Below are positions 1 to 7,237 of a stretch of DNA of 11,435 nucleotides, in pieces. A program made the position numbers and the translations under genes. Within the stretch, counting starts at the first letter, position 1; each line of letters begins with the position of its first letter. Origin of the DNA: Spirochaetales bacterium (GTDB taxonomy: Bacteria; Spirochaetota; Spirochaetia; B11-G9); contig JALTGJ010000184.1 in NCBI GenBank assembly GCA_027077185.1, forward strand, positions 1 through 11,435, given 5' to 3'. Under the pieces are notes generated by a model. The model was not told where the DNA came from and made no database searches. It saw nothing but the letters and a program-made list of their open reading frames with translations.

Positions 1-164
1 ATCATAAAGACTACTGGTGGTATCTGGAACTTAGACAATATGGAACTGTTCCACATTCAGGGTTTGGTCTGGGATTTGAGAGATTAATTCAATATGTCAC
101 AGGGATGCAGAATATTCGTGATGTTATTCCTTTCCCAAGGACAGTAGGAAGCGCTGAATTTTAA
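1..164 (+). CDS. asnS: Asparagine--tRNA ligase, C-terminal end (partial)
   Basis: Only the last 53 codons are present; the first full codon is at position 3 and the stop is TAA at 162-164. The fragment contains class II aminoacyl-tRNA synthetase motif 3 ([12 protein letters not shown], with the invariant Arg) and ends in [17 protein letters not shown], the usual C-terminus of bacterial AsnRS. The enzyme charges tRNA-Asn with asparagine in the cytoplasm. AspRS and LysRS share motif 3, but the terminal block with '[10 protein letters not shown]' and no further extension favours AsnRS. The gene converges on the leftward operon with only 41 bases between stop codons, and no classical hairpin plus T-tract is visible there. 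Confidence 0.93.
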   Translation, partial: HKDYWWYLELRQYGTVPHSGFGLGFERLIQYVTGMQNIRDVIPFPRTVGSAEF

Positions 165-205
165 AAACACAAATAAAGACCTGGAGAACAGTTTGAAACC
201 GTTCA

Positions 206-1543
206 CTAGGCCTGCAATGCAACGGGGTTTAAAATTTTGTCGGTCTGATTATTATATTTTATAAAGTTTAGATAGTCTGTTCTGGTTACAAGACCTATGG
301 TTTTCCCATTCTCCACAATAGGAATATGACCTATATTATTGCCAAACATCAGTCGTTCAATTTCTCTCATTGAAAGATCACTGCTGCCGTGAATAACATT
401 CTTAATCATATATCCCCGCACAGGTGCATGCATCTGATTCGCTTTCCTTGCTTTCATTATATCTTTTAAGGTAATAAAGCCTGAAATTTCATTATCCTTG
501 TTATTTACAGGCGCTCCTGAATGATTTATCGACTCCAGAAATATGGAAGTATCTTTTAAACTCCAGTCTTCGTTAACCGAATGAACTTCTTTAGTCATAA
601 TAGTTTTAACAGTTACTGCATGTTTTAAATTCACTTCAAGATATTCTACCATAAAATCAAGAACACCTTCTCCAAATTTATCCTTAAATAAAACTGAGGC
701 AGCCATTGCATGACCTCCTCCACCCAAATCTCCAAGAAGCGAGTTTAGATTTATATTCTCTTTCTGACTACGACCAATTACGATAGACGAAGAGGTTTTT
801 ACAAAAGAAAATACAGCAAAGTAAGCATCGGGATTTTCAACCTCAAAAACCTTCTCAGCAACAGCGGCCAAACCGCTAACCTGTTTTTCCAGTTCAATAT
901 ACGAAAACAGAATTAGATGGCCATTTATATGTTTTGCAATCTGATGATTAAGAATATCATGAAACAGATGCATTTGATATTCTTCCTTCAGGGTTTTAAG
1001 ATATCTCCGGACTATATTAATATCTGCCCCGCAGTTCATTAAATGATGAGCAACCTTAAAATCCTCTACAGTAACATTTTCATGAGTAAAGTTACCGGTA
1101 TCCGCAAATATTCCTGTTAGTGCAATCGTAGCAATATCAGGATTTATCTCTATCCCGCTCTCAATTATTTCCAGACCTAAAATTGTAGTATTTGAACCAA
1201 AATTTTCAAAATGTGTAAGTTCTGCACCAAGATCACTGGAATCTGCCGGGTGATGATCATATACAGTAATTTTCTCTGGTCTTCCATCAAGAACTTTTAA
1301 ATACTCATCAATTCTTTTTGTGGATCTGGTATCAACAACAACAAGGCTTTCTGTTTTTACATTTTTTATATCTTTAACATTAAGAAAATTAAAATAATCA
1401 CTGTATAAATTATAAAATTCCCTGGCAACAGGATGAACAAAACGACTCTTAACCATTTGGTGATCAGGATAAAGAAGCTTAGCCAAAACCATCGATCCCA
1501 GGCAATCCATATCCATATTAGTATGTCCAACAATAAGATTCAT
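206..1543 (-). CDS. DHH/DHHA1 phosphoesterase-like protein with two CBS domains
   Basis: This 445-residue protein has the DHH-superfamily metal-binding pattern: H7-x3-D11-x-D13, D71 in VVVDTR, D96-H97-H98, and D148 in FADTGNFTH. A DHHA1 domain with the GGGGHAMAAS glycine block lies at 274-283. Two CBS motifs follow (about 310-365 and 373-430), which usually bind adenine nucleotides. The N-terminus resembles the DHH-CBS module found in front of the poly(A)/CCA nucleotidyltransferase head in some bacteria, but here the protein ends just after CBS2, so no nucleotidyltransferase domain is present. Likely activity is Mn-dependent hydrolysis of a phosphodiester (nanoRNA, pAp or a cyclic dinucleotide); the substrate cannot be told from sequence. 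The ATG lies 7 bases after the permease stop, with an AAGGTAG ribosome-binding sequence overlapping the permease 3' end, so it is the last gene of the operon. Stop is TAG. Confidence 0.85.
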   Translation of the reverse strand: MNLIVGHTNMDMDCLGSMVLAKLLYPDHQMVKSRFVHPVAREFYNLYSDYFNFLNVKDIKNVKTESLVVVDTRSTKRIDEYLKVLDGRPEKITVYDHHPADSSDLGAELTHFENFGSNTTILGLEIIESGIEINPDIATIALTGIFADTGNFTHENVTVEDFKVAHHLMNCGADINIVRRYLKTLKEEYQMHLFHDILNHQIAKHINGHLILFSYIELEKQVSGLAAVAEKVFEVENPDAYFAVFSFVKTSSSIVIGRSQKENINLNSLLGDLGGGGHAMAASVLFKDKFGEGVLDFMVEYLEVNLKHAVTVKTIMTKEVHSVNEDWSLKDTSIFLESINHSGAPVNNKDNEISGFITLKDIMKARKANQMHAPVRGYMIKNVIHGSSDLSMREIERLMFGNNIGHIPIVENGKTIGLVTRTDYLNFIKYNNQTDKILNPVALQA

Positions 1544-1550
1544 TTTTTAC

Positions 1551-3152
1551 CTACCTTAATAACCCTGTTGACATCCAGGGGACATATGTAATTAGAAGTA
1601 CCACAAAAAAAAGCATAAAGAAAAATGGAATAACCTTTTTATAAATTGAAGAAAGAGGTTCATCAAATCTGTAGGATGCAAGAAAAAGGTTTAAACCCAC
1701 AGGAGGGGTAAGATATCCAAGTTCCAGATTTGCAAGAAAAATAATACCCAAATGAACAGGATGAATCCCAAAAACAGCTCCAAGAGGGAGCATTAGAGGA
1801 ACAACAACCATAATTGCAGAAAAAATATCCATCAGACTGCCAGTTATTAGCAGAGCTATATTTAGGAGAAGTAAAAACACATATTTTGATCCAACATGGG
1901 CTTCAACCCAGTAGGTTAGTTTGGAAGGTATCTCAGCATCAATTATGTAATAGGAAAGACCCCTGGATGATGCAAGTATAATTAATATTCCACCAATAAT
2001 TGGTATACTTTTTAGAAAGACTGATATGATATCTCTGTATTTTATATCCTTTTGTACCAGAACCTCTACAAAAAGAGTATAAATAACTGCAATCGCACCT
2101 GTTTCCACAATAGTAGTAAGTCCACCAAAATAAAAAACGAGTATTATTACAGGAAGCATTATCTCCCACACTGACTCCTTCAGGGCACTTAAAACAAGTG
2201 CCCCCTTAAAAGAGGTTCGGGGAATTTTACTCTTTACAGCAATGACTATACCAAAACCGGACAGCATAAGAACCATCAATAAGCCTGGAATAAGTCCGCC
2301 GATAAACATATCCTTTATACTTATCTGTGCTATAACGCCATAGAGTATAATAGGAAGACTGGGAGGAAACAAAAGTCCAATACTACCGGAAGCAGTTAAT
2401 AAGCCATGAGAAAAGTCCTGCCTGTACCCACCTCTTTCTTCCAGAATATAAGCCAGCAAAGCACCAAGAGCAAGGATTGTAACACCTGAAGCACCGGTAA
2501 AGGTTGTAAAAAATGCGCAGACAAATACTGCTGCAACAGCCATTCCTCCCGGAACCCAGCCAAACAAGGCTTGAAAAAGGCCTATAAGCCTCTCCCCTGC
2601 TTTACTCTCAGATAAAATAAAACCAGCAAGGGTAAACATAGGAATAGCAGCAATTGTATTCCCTGTTAACATGGTATAGGCCTCATTTGGTACTAATTCA
2701 AGAACCCCCCAGCTTCCTGCAAAAAGTATATATGCAGAACCTCCAAGAATTATAAAAAGAGGTGCTCCAAAAAATGTAGAGATAATTAGCAGAAACAATA
2801 ATGGCAAAGTTAGCTTTGCTGTAACTGAAAAATAGACATCATTTATAGAATCAATAAACATAGGAACATTTTGTAAAAATGAATACAATATATTTGCTAT
2901 CGATGGGAATGCAAGAATTAGACCAAATAAAAAACCGGTTCTTATTATCCAGCGACTTTTAGCTGTTAGGATATCTGCAGTAGAAAATCTTATTGCTATG
3001 ACCAAATATCCCAATGGAATAATTGATGTAATTAAACGAATGGGAAAAATCCCAATCATCATAGTTTGATCAAAAGCAGAAAGTATCATCGAAAATCCAC
3101 TGATTGCAAATGCAAAACTAATTCCAGTAGAAAGGGTATTAATAAAAATCAT
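1551..3152 (-). CDS. TRAP transporter fused permease TatQM, second half of Q plus entire M subunit
   Basis: This 533-codon frame is a very hydrophobic inner-membrane protein. Residues about 115-533 match the large DctM/TRAP permease, including IPMFTLAGFILSES (170-183), FTGASGVT (218-225) and GSIGLLFPPSLPIILYG (256-272), which are typical of the family. DctM alone is normally about 425-430 residues; the extra 110 are explained by residues 1-57, which look like the last two membrane helices of a small DctQ subunit, and by a linker helix (about 69-92), as in fused SiaQM-type permeases. The first half of Q lies just upstream in the same frame, separated by one TGA. The proposed ATG (3150-3152) has no Shine-Dalgarno sequence, so it is probably not a natural start. 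Role: sodium-driven uptake of the ligand delivered by the neighbouring binding protein. Stop is TAG. Domain assignment is firm; whether this half is made as a separate protein is not. Confidence 0.85.
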   Translation of the reverse strand: MIFINTLSTGISFAFAISGFSMILSAFDQTMMIGIFPIRLITSIIPLGYLVIAIRFSTADILTAKSRWIIRTGFLFGLILAFPSIANILYSFLQNVPMFIDSINDVYFSVTAKLTLPLLFLLIISTFFGAPLFIILGGSAYILFAGSWGVLELVPNEAYTMLTGNTIAAIPMFTLAGFILSESKAGERLIGLFQALFGWVPGGMAVAAVFVCAFFTTFTGASGVTILALGALLAYILEERGGYRQDFSHGLLTASGSIGLLFPPSLPIILYGVIAQISIKDMFIGGLIPGLLMVLMLSGFGIVIAVKSKIPRTSFKGALVLSALKESVWEIMLPVIILVFYFGGLTTIVETGAIAVIYTLFVEVLVQKDIKYRDIISVFLKSIPIIGGILIILASSRGLSYYIIDAEIPSKLTYWVEAHVGSKYVFLLLLNIALLITGSLMDIFSAIMVVVPLMLPLGAVFGIHPVHLGIIFLANLELGYLTPPVGLNLFLASYRFDEPLSSIYKKVIPFFFMLFFVVLLITYVPWMSTGLLR

Positions 3153-3176
3153 AATATTGTTTTTTATTTTTTTTCA
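3153..3176 (-). other. In-frame TGA interruption inside the fused tatQM frame
   Basis: Read on the minus strand, the small-subunit frame ends AAC AAA TTT TGA (TGA at 3174-3176) and continues through seven sense codons (KKIKNNI) into the ATG at 3150-3152 without change of frame. The break lies between helices 2 and 3 of the Q domain, where other DctQ proteins have the loop after the 'HIxI' motif and a Leu-Pro or Leu-Ser followed by basic residues. A single C-to-G change from TCA (Ser) would give TGA; that ancestral codon is my inference. A run of eight A residues follows the stop. No ribosome-binding site precedes the downstream ATG. Confidence 0.85.
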
Positions 3177-3410
3177 AAATTTGTTGACCCCAACAGAAAT
3201 GGCAAGATGCTGGTTATTCCTGGAAGTTATCATAGCCCCAAGAAAAGTTATCCATAAAACGATATGGGCAGTATACTCAGAACTTGCTTCCAGACCGGAT
3301 CTAAAAAATGTTCTCAGCAATATCTCAACTACGGGTATTACTGCCAATAACAATAATACTGCTGAAGCTGTTGTATTCTCAAGATTAAATAAAAATTTCT
3401 TAATTTTCAT
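3174..3410 (-). CDS. TRAP transporter fused permease TatQM, N-terminal part of the Q subunit (truncated)
   Basis: This 78-codon frame is the first half of a small TRAP permease (DctQ) domain. It has a basic N-terminus (MKIKKFLFNLEN), a first membrane helix (about residues 13-33 of this frame), then 'LLRTFFR' and a second helix ending in GAMITSRNNQHLAI, the usual DctQ pattern of an R-rich step and a 'HIxI' motif after helix 2. It stops at TGA before helices 3 and 4, which are found in the next frame downstream. I chose the ATG at 3408-3410 because it gives the usual DctQ N-terminus; an in-frame ATG at 3441-3443 would add 11 residues but has no better ribosome-binding site. The start overlaps the tatP stop by 11 bases, suggesting translational coupling. 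As it stands the product lacks half of Q and should not be functional on its own. Confidence 0.75.
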   Translation of the reverse strand: MKIKKFLFNLENTTASAVLLLLAVIPVVEILLRTFFRSGLEASSEYTAHIVLWITFLGAMITSRNNQHLAISVGVNKF

Positions 3411-4410
3411 CTTTACCGGAGATTGTTTTGTATTTATCAACATAGGATACTATTTCATTATAAATATTGCGTGATACCAATGATCCTATAATACCCTGCT
3501 GATTATAAAGAGTATTGACAACTTCTAACCATGCATTCTTCTGTTCTTCACTAACAGGGTTTACTGTTAAACCATTATCCAGCATTACCTTTAAAGCTTT
3601 GTCATTCAATTCTCTTGAGGCTTCATCCATAGCAACTATTTTTCTTTTGGTAATATCTATAAACTTCTGCCTGTATTCTTCCGGTATTTTTTTCCAGGAT
3701 CTTTCACTGAATACAATGGAACCAAGCAAAGGGGATATTGGAAAATCGAGCATATTATCTGCAATGGGAAAAACCTGATATGCTGCGGCAATCAGAGGAG
3801 ACAGCAGCAAAGCGTCGGTACGGCCGCTTTGCAGGCCTGCCAGCCAGTCTATGGTATTGGCCGGGACAATATGAAAACCCATATTTTTTAATATTTTAGT
3901 AAGAACAACTTCACCTGTAGTAAATCCCAGCTTCTGATGTTCAAGATCAGAAGGATAATAGACAGGATCCCTGGAAAATACATTCATCCATCCTGCATTT
4001 GTCCACCCGACCAATACAAAACCTTTATCCTCCATAATTGAACTGAAGGTTGGATAAATTTTATTCATTACATATTCAAGCTCGCCTGTATTACTAATAA
4101 CAAGGGGCAAACTTATAGCAAACAAATCCGCTGAAATTTTATTAAGTCCCATTGTTGATGCCACCATACCATCCAAAGCACCAACTCTCATCTTACGTAA
4201 TGTATCACCCTCATTTCCTGTAATACCACCGGGATAAATTTTTAACTTGATTTTCCCATTTGAAACTGCCTTCCATTCTTCAGCAATTTCATGTAATGTT
4301 TTGTCCCAGGGGGAGTTCCTTGGTGCTAAACTACCTACTTTTAAGGTCAAAGAATATACGCCTGCAGCAGATAAAAATATAAATAAAAATACTAACAATT
4401 TATTTCTCAT
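3400..4410 (-). CDS. tatP: TRAP transporter substrate-binding protein, TatP/DctP family
   Basis: A 336-residue periplasmic binding protein of the DctP family. Residues 1-20 form a signal peptide (MRNK then a hydrophobic stretch ending near VYS), and the mature part starts with LTLKVGSLAPRNSPW. Family features include PGGITGNEGDTLRKMRVGALDG (60-81), SLPLVI (100-105), the SRDPVYYPSDL hinge region (146-156) and LQSGRTDALLLSP (193-205). Position 162 in DLEHQKLGF, normally the conserved carboxylate-binding Arg of 'DLKGLKIR', is Gly, and the other usual ligand Arg is absent in NAGWMNVF. This fits TPAT binding proteins such as Tp0957, which are thought to bind hydrophobic ligands. There is no lipobox Cys, so it should be soluble in the periplasm, unlike the T. 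pallidum lipoprotein. An AGGAGA ribosome-binding site sits 10 bases before the ATG. The symbol refers to TPAT, not twin-arginine translocation. Stop is TAA. Confidence 0.9.
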   Translation of the reverse strand: MRNKLLVFLFIFLSAAGVYSLTLKVGSLAPRNSPWDKTLHEIAEEWKAVSNGKIKLKIYPGGITGNEGDTLRKMRVGALDGMVASTMGLNKISADLFAISLPLVISNTGELEYVMNKIYPTFSSIMEDKGFVLVGWTNAGWMNVFSRDPVYYPSDLEHQKLGFTTGEVVLTKILKNMGFHIVPANTIDWLAGLQSGRTDALLLSPLIAAAYQVFPIADNMLDFPISPLLGSIVFSERSWKKIPEEYRQKFIDITKRKIVAMDEASRELNDKALKVMLDNGLTVNPVSEEQKNAWLEVVNTLYNQQGIIGSLVSRNIYNEIVSYVDKYKTISGKDEN

Positions 4411-4433
4411 ATGTACAAAATCTCCTATAATTT

Positions 4434-5447
4434 TTAAGGAATAAAAAAATAATCTTCTTTGTGATCAAGCAGCCACTCTGCCTTTCTCTGACTAATTATA
4501 TTTTGAAGTCTATTTTCGGGATATAAATTGATATCTATTAATAAGGCACGATTAAGTGTTTTGGTAAAACCAGCTAAATCCTGATTATTTATATACAAAG
4601 AAGCAATTGAAACGTATGGTGCAACCTTTGCCCCAGGGGAAAGGGATACAGATAAATTAAAATTAAACAAAGCCTGATCGCTAATGGACATACTATTAAA
4701 ATCGAGACCCTTTTCAGCATAATATGCTGAAAGAACTCTTTTAATGGAGTAATTATTACTTAAATCCGAACTTTTATATATCAGGTTTTCCGGCAAATTT
4801 GCAAAAACAGAAATAAGCAGATCATTAAGAGTACCGTTTTTATAATTTTCATCCAATTCGAGAGCCCTTACAAGCATAGCAACGGCAGAAGGTATTTCTA
4901 TCATTAGTTCAGGATTAAAACTGTCGACGGAAAATTCTCCCAAAACTGATGCTGCTTTCCAGTAGAGAAATGGTACAGTGTCTTTTTTTAAAGGAATAAA
5001 AGCAGCTTCCCAGTCCCCTTTCGAAAAATTTTTATTAAACTCAGGAAAAAGAATCTCCAGTCCACGGTCTGCAAACCTTCCAGCTCTACGGTACATGGCT
5101 CCAGCTCTTGAAAGGAGAACATCCTTTTCTGCAATATGGTCATATCCCATTAATTCTGCAGGGGATTGGAGGAAAGCATTTGCATAAGACACATATCCTC
5201 CTGCAACAGCCTCAACTAAACCAATATTTTCTGGATCGGTCTCCAATAGACTTTCAAATGTTTTTAACGCAAATGGAAGTGCATCAGCAATAAATTCAGG
5301 ATCTTCATCAGAAGTAAACACAGAACCACCATCATTTGAGGTAAGAGCATTTGCAACAAGTCTTGCTGCAAACTGATTAATTGAACAGGATGAGAATAAC
5401 AGAAAAAAAACAAAAGAGGTGAAAGCAAATATTCGTTTATTTTTCAT
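4434..5447 (-). CDS. tatT: TRAP transporter TatT component lipoprotein (TPR-like, Tp0956 family)
   Basis: A 337-residue lipoprotein. A basic start and hydrophobic stretch lead to a spirochaete-type lipobox, LFSSC, with lipidated Cys at 21. The body matches the TRAP transporter T-component family (TatT): FTSDEDPEF (44-52), ALPFALK (56-62), FLQSPAELM (92-100), RAGAMYRRA (114-122), VPFLYWKAAS (158-167), RALELDE (194-200) and the C-terminal QRKAEWLLDHKEDYF. In T. pallidum TatT, degenerate TPR helices form a trimer with a pore that docks with the TatP binding protein; it is thought to help pass hydrophobic ligands to the transporter. That mechanism is from the family and not shown here. The immediately downstream tatP and tatQM support the assignment. 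AGGAAAGGG lies 6 bases before the ATG, and the gene overlaps the end of the DUF188 gene by 11 bases. Stop is TAA. Confidence 0.92.
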   Translation of the reverse strand: MKNKRIFAFTSFVFFLLFSSCSINQFAARLVANALTSNDGGSVFTSDEDPEFIADALPFALKTFESLLETDPENIGLVEAVAGGYVSYANAFLQSPAELMGYDHIAEKDVLLSRAGAMYRRAGRFADRGLEILFPEFNKNFSKGDWEAAFIPLKKDTVPFLYWKAASVLGEFSVDSFNPELMIEIPSAVAMLVRALELDENYKNGTLNDLLISVFANLPENLIYKSSDLSNNYSIKRVLSAYYAEKGLDFNSMSISDQALFNFNLSVSLSPGAKVAPYVSIASLYINNQDLAGFTKTLNRALLIDINLYPENRLQNIISQRKAEWLLDHKEDYFFIP

Positions 5448-5913
5448 ATGCTGCCCTTTCCTGCTTATTATGTAAAACCCTTAATTCCTTATCAAAAGCA
5501 TTTGCAAAAAGCTGGACATCCCTGTTACTCATAGCTCCCGTTGATCTGGACATTACTCCATAACTTCGCAACTCTGTCATAGCATTTCTCATGGACAGTC
5601 TCTCTCCAATATTATCTGCTGTAAAGACACTCCCTCTGTCATCTAAAACAAGAATACCTTCCCTGACTAAATCCGCGGCAAGAGGGATATCCCTGGTTAT
5701 TGCAATATCTCCAGGTACCGAATTTTCACAGATATATTTATCCGCTTCACCCTCTCCTAATGGGACTAAGTGCATGGACGACCATTCCTTATCAACATTG
5801 GGGATTATCCTATTTGCCACAAAAACCGCCTCTATCTCCATCCTAAGCGCGGCCCTAATAATAATCTGCCTGATCTGACGTGGACATGAGTCAGAATCCA
5901 CCCATATTTTCAT
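5437..5913 (-). CDS. yaiI: YaiI/YqxD family (DUF188, UPF0178) protein
   Basis: A 158-residue cytoplasmic protein matching the full usual length of the DUF188 family. It begins MKIWVDSDSCP with paired acidic residues D6 and D8. EADKY lies at 56-60, GDIAITRDIPLAADLV at 68-83, LDDRG at 90-94 and FANAFDKEL at 136-144, all typical of the family. The fold is PIN/NYN-like with a cluster of acidic residues, suggesting a metal-dependent nuclease, but no activity is established that I know of. Its ATG shares bases with the manA stop (ATGA), so it is translationally coupled to manA, and its 3' end overlaps tatT. Its link to either neighbour's function is unclear. Stop is TAA. Confidence 0.92.
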   Translation of the reverse strand: MKIWVDSDSCPRQIRQIIIRAALRMEIEAVFVANRIIPNVDKEWSSMHLVPLGEGEADKYICENSVPGDIAITRDIPLAADLVREGILVLDDRGSVFTADNIGERLSMRNAMTELRSYGVMSRSTGAMSNRDVQLFANAFDKELRVLHNKQERAAYEK

Positions 5914-7106
5914 ACTTTTTTTGTACCTGGTATTCCGGCAGAATAAATATCCGCAGATCCAGATAAAGTATATGAACCACTTGAAGAGGGTATTATGAAA
6001 CTCTCACCACCAGCTACGGGAAAATCTCCGGCTTTTGAGTGTATAACAGCATTTCCTTTTATACACAATATAATCTCAACAGAACTATTATTATTGACTT
6101 CCAATAACTTTTTATTATCTACTCTGTAGTTTTTTAAGACAAATTCACTGGAAACAGTCTCATATTCAAAGATACCAGGTTTTATTTCTTTAGGAGTCAA
6201 AATTGATTTATCTGTATAATTAAAATCTAAAATCTTCAGTAATTCCGGCACATCAATATTTTTGTGAGTTAAGCCTCCCCTTAGAACATTATCTGAATTT
6301 GCCATAAGCTCAATACCCGTACCTTCTACATAAGCATGAAGCTCTCCGGCACCCTGGTATAGGGCCTCTCCGGGTTTTAAATTAAAAACATTAAGAAATA
6401 ATGGTGATAACACACCAGGATCATTCCTGTATAATGCAGCAAATTTCTTTACCAGGCTTGCTTCCGGAGATTCATCCTTCCCGGCCCAGCTAAGGGCACT
6501 ATCAATCAGATTATTCAAATCTGTCCCGTCCAATGTCATTAAAGTCGAAAAAAATAATTTTACCTTATTCTCAACTCCATTTTCAAAACAGTTTTTGAAC
6601 AAATTATTAAAGACCTGGCTATTTAGAACATTAAATTTTTCTACTATGACATTGATATTTCGAAATCCGCACATTGCTGTAAATTTTGTCAAAGCACATA
6701 TAATTTCAGGTTTATGGTTATTATCTTTATAGTTTCTGTTAAATGAATCCAAAGGAATATTACGTAAATTTTCATCCTGAAAACCAGTTTCTGCCTGAAT
6801 TTTATTGGGATGTGCCTGAATTGACAAAGGGCTCGTAGCCGAAAGAACTTTGAATAAAAAAGGAAGATGACTACCAAAACGGGATATATCGTTACCTAAT
6901 ATCAATTTGGGATTCTGTGTAATAAGTTTATCCAGTAATATCTTTCTATTATCCACAATTACAGAAGAAGGTCCTCTGGGATGATCCCCCATCCATAGCT
7001 CAGCACAGTGGGCACCATTAAAATCTTCTCCCAGCAATGCCGGTATATAATCCGTAGACCCCCAGGAATAATTTTGTACCTGGTTTATAAGTTTTAACAA
7101 CTGCAT
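5910..7106 (-). CDS. manA: Mannose-6-phosphate isomerase, class I
   Basis: A cytoplasmic zinc enzyme interconverting mannose-6-phosphate and fructose-6-phosphate. Counting from the ATG at 7104-7106 (398 residues), it starts MQLLKLINQVQNYSWGS, as family members do. It carries the zinc and active-site motifs SIQAHPNK (107-114 minus an offset of 12 if numbered from the upstream TTG; about 95-102 here), NNHKPE (about 129-134), GELHAYVEGTGIELMANSD (about 254-272) and the LRGGLTHKNID block right after it. A TTG at 7140-7142 would add 12 residues (398 to 410), but these do not look like family sequence and that TTG forms part of a probable -35 box, so I prefer the ATG. Neither start has a Shine-Dalgarno sequence. 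It is the first gene of the leftward operon and ends in TGA overlapping the next ATG. It lies back to back with a phosphofructokinase gene that uses the same sugar phosphate. Confidence 0.93.
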   Translation of the reverse strand: MQLLKLINQVQNYSWGSTDYIPALLGEDFNGAHCAELWMGDHPRGPSSVIVDNRKILLDKLITQNPKLILGNDISRFGSHLPFLFKVLSATSPLSIQAHPNKIQAETGFQDENLRNIPLDSFNRNYKDNNHKPEIICALTKFTAMCGFRNINVIVEKFNVLNSQVFNNLFKNCFENGVENKVKLFFSTLMTLDGTDLNNLIDSALSWAGKDESPEASLVKKFAALYRNDPGVLSPLFLNVFNLKPGEALYQGAGELHAYVEGTGIELMANSDNVLRGGLTHKNIDVPELLKILDFNYTDKSILTPKEIKPGIFEYETVSSEFVLKNYRVDNKKLLEVNNNSSVEIILCIKGNAVIHSKAGDFPVAGGESFIIPSSSGSYTLSGSADIYSAGIPGTKKV

Positions 7107-7113
7107 ACGTAAA

Positions 7114-7142
7114 AGTTTATATACTGGGCTTGAGATAGTCAA
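7114..7142 (-). promoter_or_regulatory. Candidate promoter for the manA-tat operon, near-leaderless
   Basis: On the minus strand TTGACT (7137-7142, 5 of 6 to the sigma70 -35) is followed after 17 bases by TAAACT (7114-7119), or after 15 bases by TATAAA (7116-7121). Either -10 would put the transcription start within a few bases of the manA ATG at 7106, leaving almost no leader. This agrees with the absence of a ribosome-binding site before that ATG. Prediction by eye only. Confidence 0.45.
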
Positions 7143-7150
7143 TTAAAATA

Positions 7151-7167
7151 TTAAAGGTTTTAAAGGT
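7151..7167. repeat. Direct repeat TTAAAGGT x2 between divergent promoters
   Basis: TTAAAGGT occurs at 7151-7158 and again at 7160-7167, a 9-base period. It lies between the -35-like boxes of the two divergent transcription units. It could be a regulator binding site, or chance in AT-rich DNA. Confidence 0.35.
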
Positions 7168-7171
7168 CCCC

Positions 7172-7201
7172 TTGCAAAAAAACACAAAAAAAGACCATAA
7201 T
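7172..7201 (+). promoter_or_regulatory. Candidate promoter for pfp
   Basis: TTGCAA (7172-7177, 4 of 6) and CATAAT (7196-7201, 5 of 6) are separated by 18 bases, with an A-rich spacer. Transcription would begin near 7208, giving a leader of about 35 bases before the TTG start of pfp. A second AT-rich box, TATAAA at 7211-7216, has no matching -35. Confidence 0.5.
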
Positions 7202-7232
7202 ACACTCTAATATAAAAGAAATTTTCAGTATC

Positions 7233-7237
7233 AGGAG
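7233..7237 (+). promoter_or_regulatory. Ribosome-binding site deciding the TTG start of pfp
   Basis: AGGAG lies 6 bases before TTG at 7244-7246, ideal spacing. No ATG lies nearby in frame upstream, and this supports TTG as the true start codon. Confidence 0.8.

Noticed and set aside
186..204. Imperfect palindrome (GAACAGTTT / AAACCGTTC) between asnS and the DHH-CBS gene as a terminator
   Set aside because: The stem has a mismatch, few GC pairs and no T-tract on either strand, so it is too weak to call.
3174..3176. TGA as selenocysteine or a reassigned sense codon
   Set aside because: TGA ends manA and the exporter in tight ATGA overlaps, so it is a stop here. The site is a membrane-protein loop with no redox role, and no obvious hairpin follows it in this A/T-only stretch.
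3160..3180. Frameshift or slippage at the TTTTGA and A8 tract as a way to bypass the tatQM stop
   Set aside because: Both halves are in the same frame, so a single shift cannot join them. A +1 shift at TTTTGA runs into TAA within a few codons, and the A8 tract lies after the stop.
3157..3474. 105-codon rightward frame over the tatP/tatQ junction
   Set aside because: It is antisense to the TRAP genes and looks like low-complexity translation of their reverse strand.
7107..7142. TTG at 7140-7142 as the manA start
   Set aside because: The 12 extra residues are unlike the family N-terminus, there is no ribosome-binding site, and the TTG is better explained as part of a -35 box.
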